Shown: positions 63,789-64,000 of the stretch, one piece after another
Numbering within the stretch: position 1 is the first letter of the stretch
Layout of the letters: each line of letters starts with the position of its first letter
Assembly: GCF_005484985.1 (NCBI RefSeq)
Contig: NZ_CP027942.1
Coordinates: 2,914,001-2,978,000, forward strand
Reading direction: 5' to 3'
Origin: Agrococcus sp. SGAir0287
Lineage (GTDB): Bacteria > Actinomycetota > Actinomycetes > Actinomycetales > Microbacteriaceae
DNA length: 64,000 nucleotides
Made by a program: the position numbers and the translations under genes
The notes under the pieces: generated by a model
What the model was told of the DNA's origin: nothing
What the model saw: only the letters and a program-made list of their open reading frames with translations
Database searches by the model: none

Positions 63789-64000
63789 TCAGGCGGGCGG
63801 CGGCACCCGCGTGCCGGGCTGCGGGGGCGGCGGACCGGGCGCGACCCACCGATCCGCGTCCGTCGCGGCGGCAGGCACGAGCTCGTCTGCGACCACGAGC
63901 GTCGCGCCTCGCGCCGCTCCCAGGCCGACGACCACGAGCGGCGCGAGCACGACGCCGACGGGCAGCGTCGTCGCGAGGGCGATCATGCCCGCCGACGCCC
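63789..64000 (-). CDS. Membrane protein, C-terminal part
   Basis: The C-terminal part of a leftward gene with its 5' end outside the window. The visible 70 residues hold a hydrophobic helix (LATTLPVGVVLAPLVVVGLG) and a proline-rich end. No family recognised from this fragment. Confidence 0.55.
   Translation of the reverse strand, partial: ASAGMIALATTLPVGVVLAPLVVVGLGAARGATLVVADELVPAAATDADRWVAPGPPPPQPGTRVPPPA

Overview
The window is very GC-rich, densely packed actinobacterial chromosome with short or overlapping gene junctions. The gene set fits the family Microbacteriaceae: a C50 carotenoid cluster with split heterodimeric lycopene cyclases, a class Ib ribonucleotide reductase operon nrdHIEF, DUF222/HNH and DUF5302 proteins, and F420-type split-barrel proteins. 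An Agrococcus-like organism is possible, but that is inference. I saw no rRNA, tRNA, CRISPR array, insertion sequence or prophage.

Layout. 0-6.7 kb: phenylacetate degradation. paaI and paaK run leftward and paaABCDE rightward from a shared palindromic operator; a DUF805 membrane protein and an enoyl-CoA hydratase follow. 6.7-15.7 kb: a second DUF805 protein, a lipoprotein, a ClpC-like unfoldase coupled to a glutaredoxin-like gene behind an HspR-type (HAIR) site, two NUDIX/DinB/GNAT/VOC housekeeping-type genes, a FUSC membrane protein, and an ArsR-SRPBCC pair. 15.7-18.9 kb: a tripartite tricarboxylate transporter tctCBA. 19-24 kb: two small genes and nrdHIEF behind paired NrdR boxes and a cluster of DnaA-like motifs. 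24-28.8 kb: a TetR-controlled SDR/F420-type pair, an oxidoreductase, split-barrel proteins and glycerate kinase. 28.8-35.1 kb: a sugar module (transketolase, ROK regulator, ascorbate-type PTS EIIA-EIIB-EIIC) bracketed by two copies of a palindromic repeat. 35-39.7 kb: XRE regulator and SDR sharing a large palindrome, then a manganese catalase gene that has lost its catalytic core, a YbaK-type deacylase and a membrane protein. 39.8-43.7 kb: overlapping pncC-nadE (NAD metabolism), small charged proteins, a metallo-beta-lactamase fold hydrolase and a NUDIX hydrolase. 44.2-50.4 kb: an SDR/DUF2867 gene followed by idi-crtB-crtI-crtYe-crtYf-crtEb as one compact unit. 50.5-56.4 kb: small membrane proteins, an antitoxin-like protein, a DUF222/HNH nuclease directly behind an SOS (LexA) box, a GyrI-like protein and a Pif1/RecD-type helicase. 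56.4-64 kb: a class II glutamine amidotransferase, TetR, histidine phosphatase, CopD-CtaG fusion, histone-like HU, and the divergent YczE/MocR-type pair.

How genes work together. The clearest pathways are phenylacetyl-CoA formation and epoxidation (PaaK, PaaABCDE, PaaI), deoxyribonucleotide synthesis (NrdHIEF), C50 carotenoid synthesis from isoprenoid precursors (no crtE in the window), and PTS uptake of an ascorbate-like sugar feeding pentose phosphates to transketolase. No single wholly new system stands out. The features most worth following are the core-deleted manganese catalase, the SOS-controlled DUF222/HNH gene, the repeat pair bracketing the sugar module, and the helically phased repeat array inside the paa operon.
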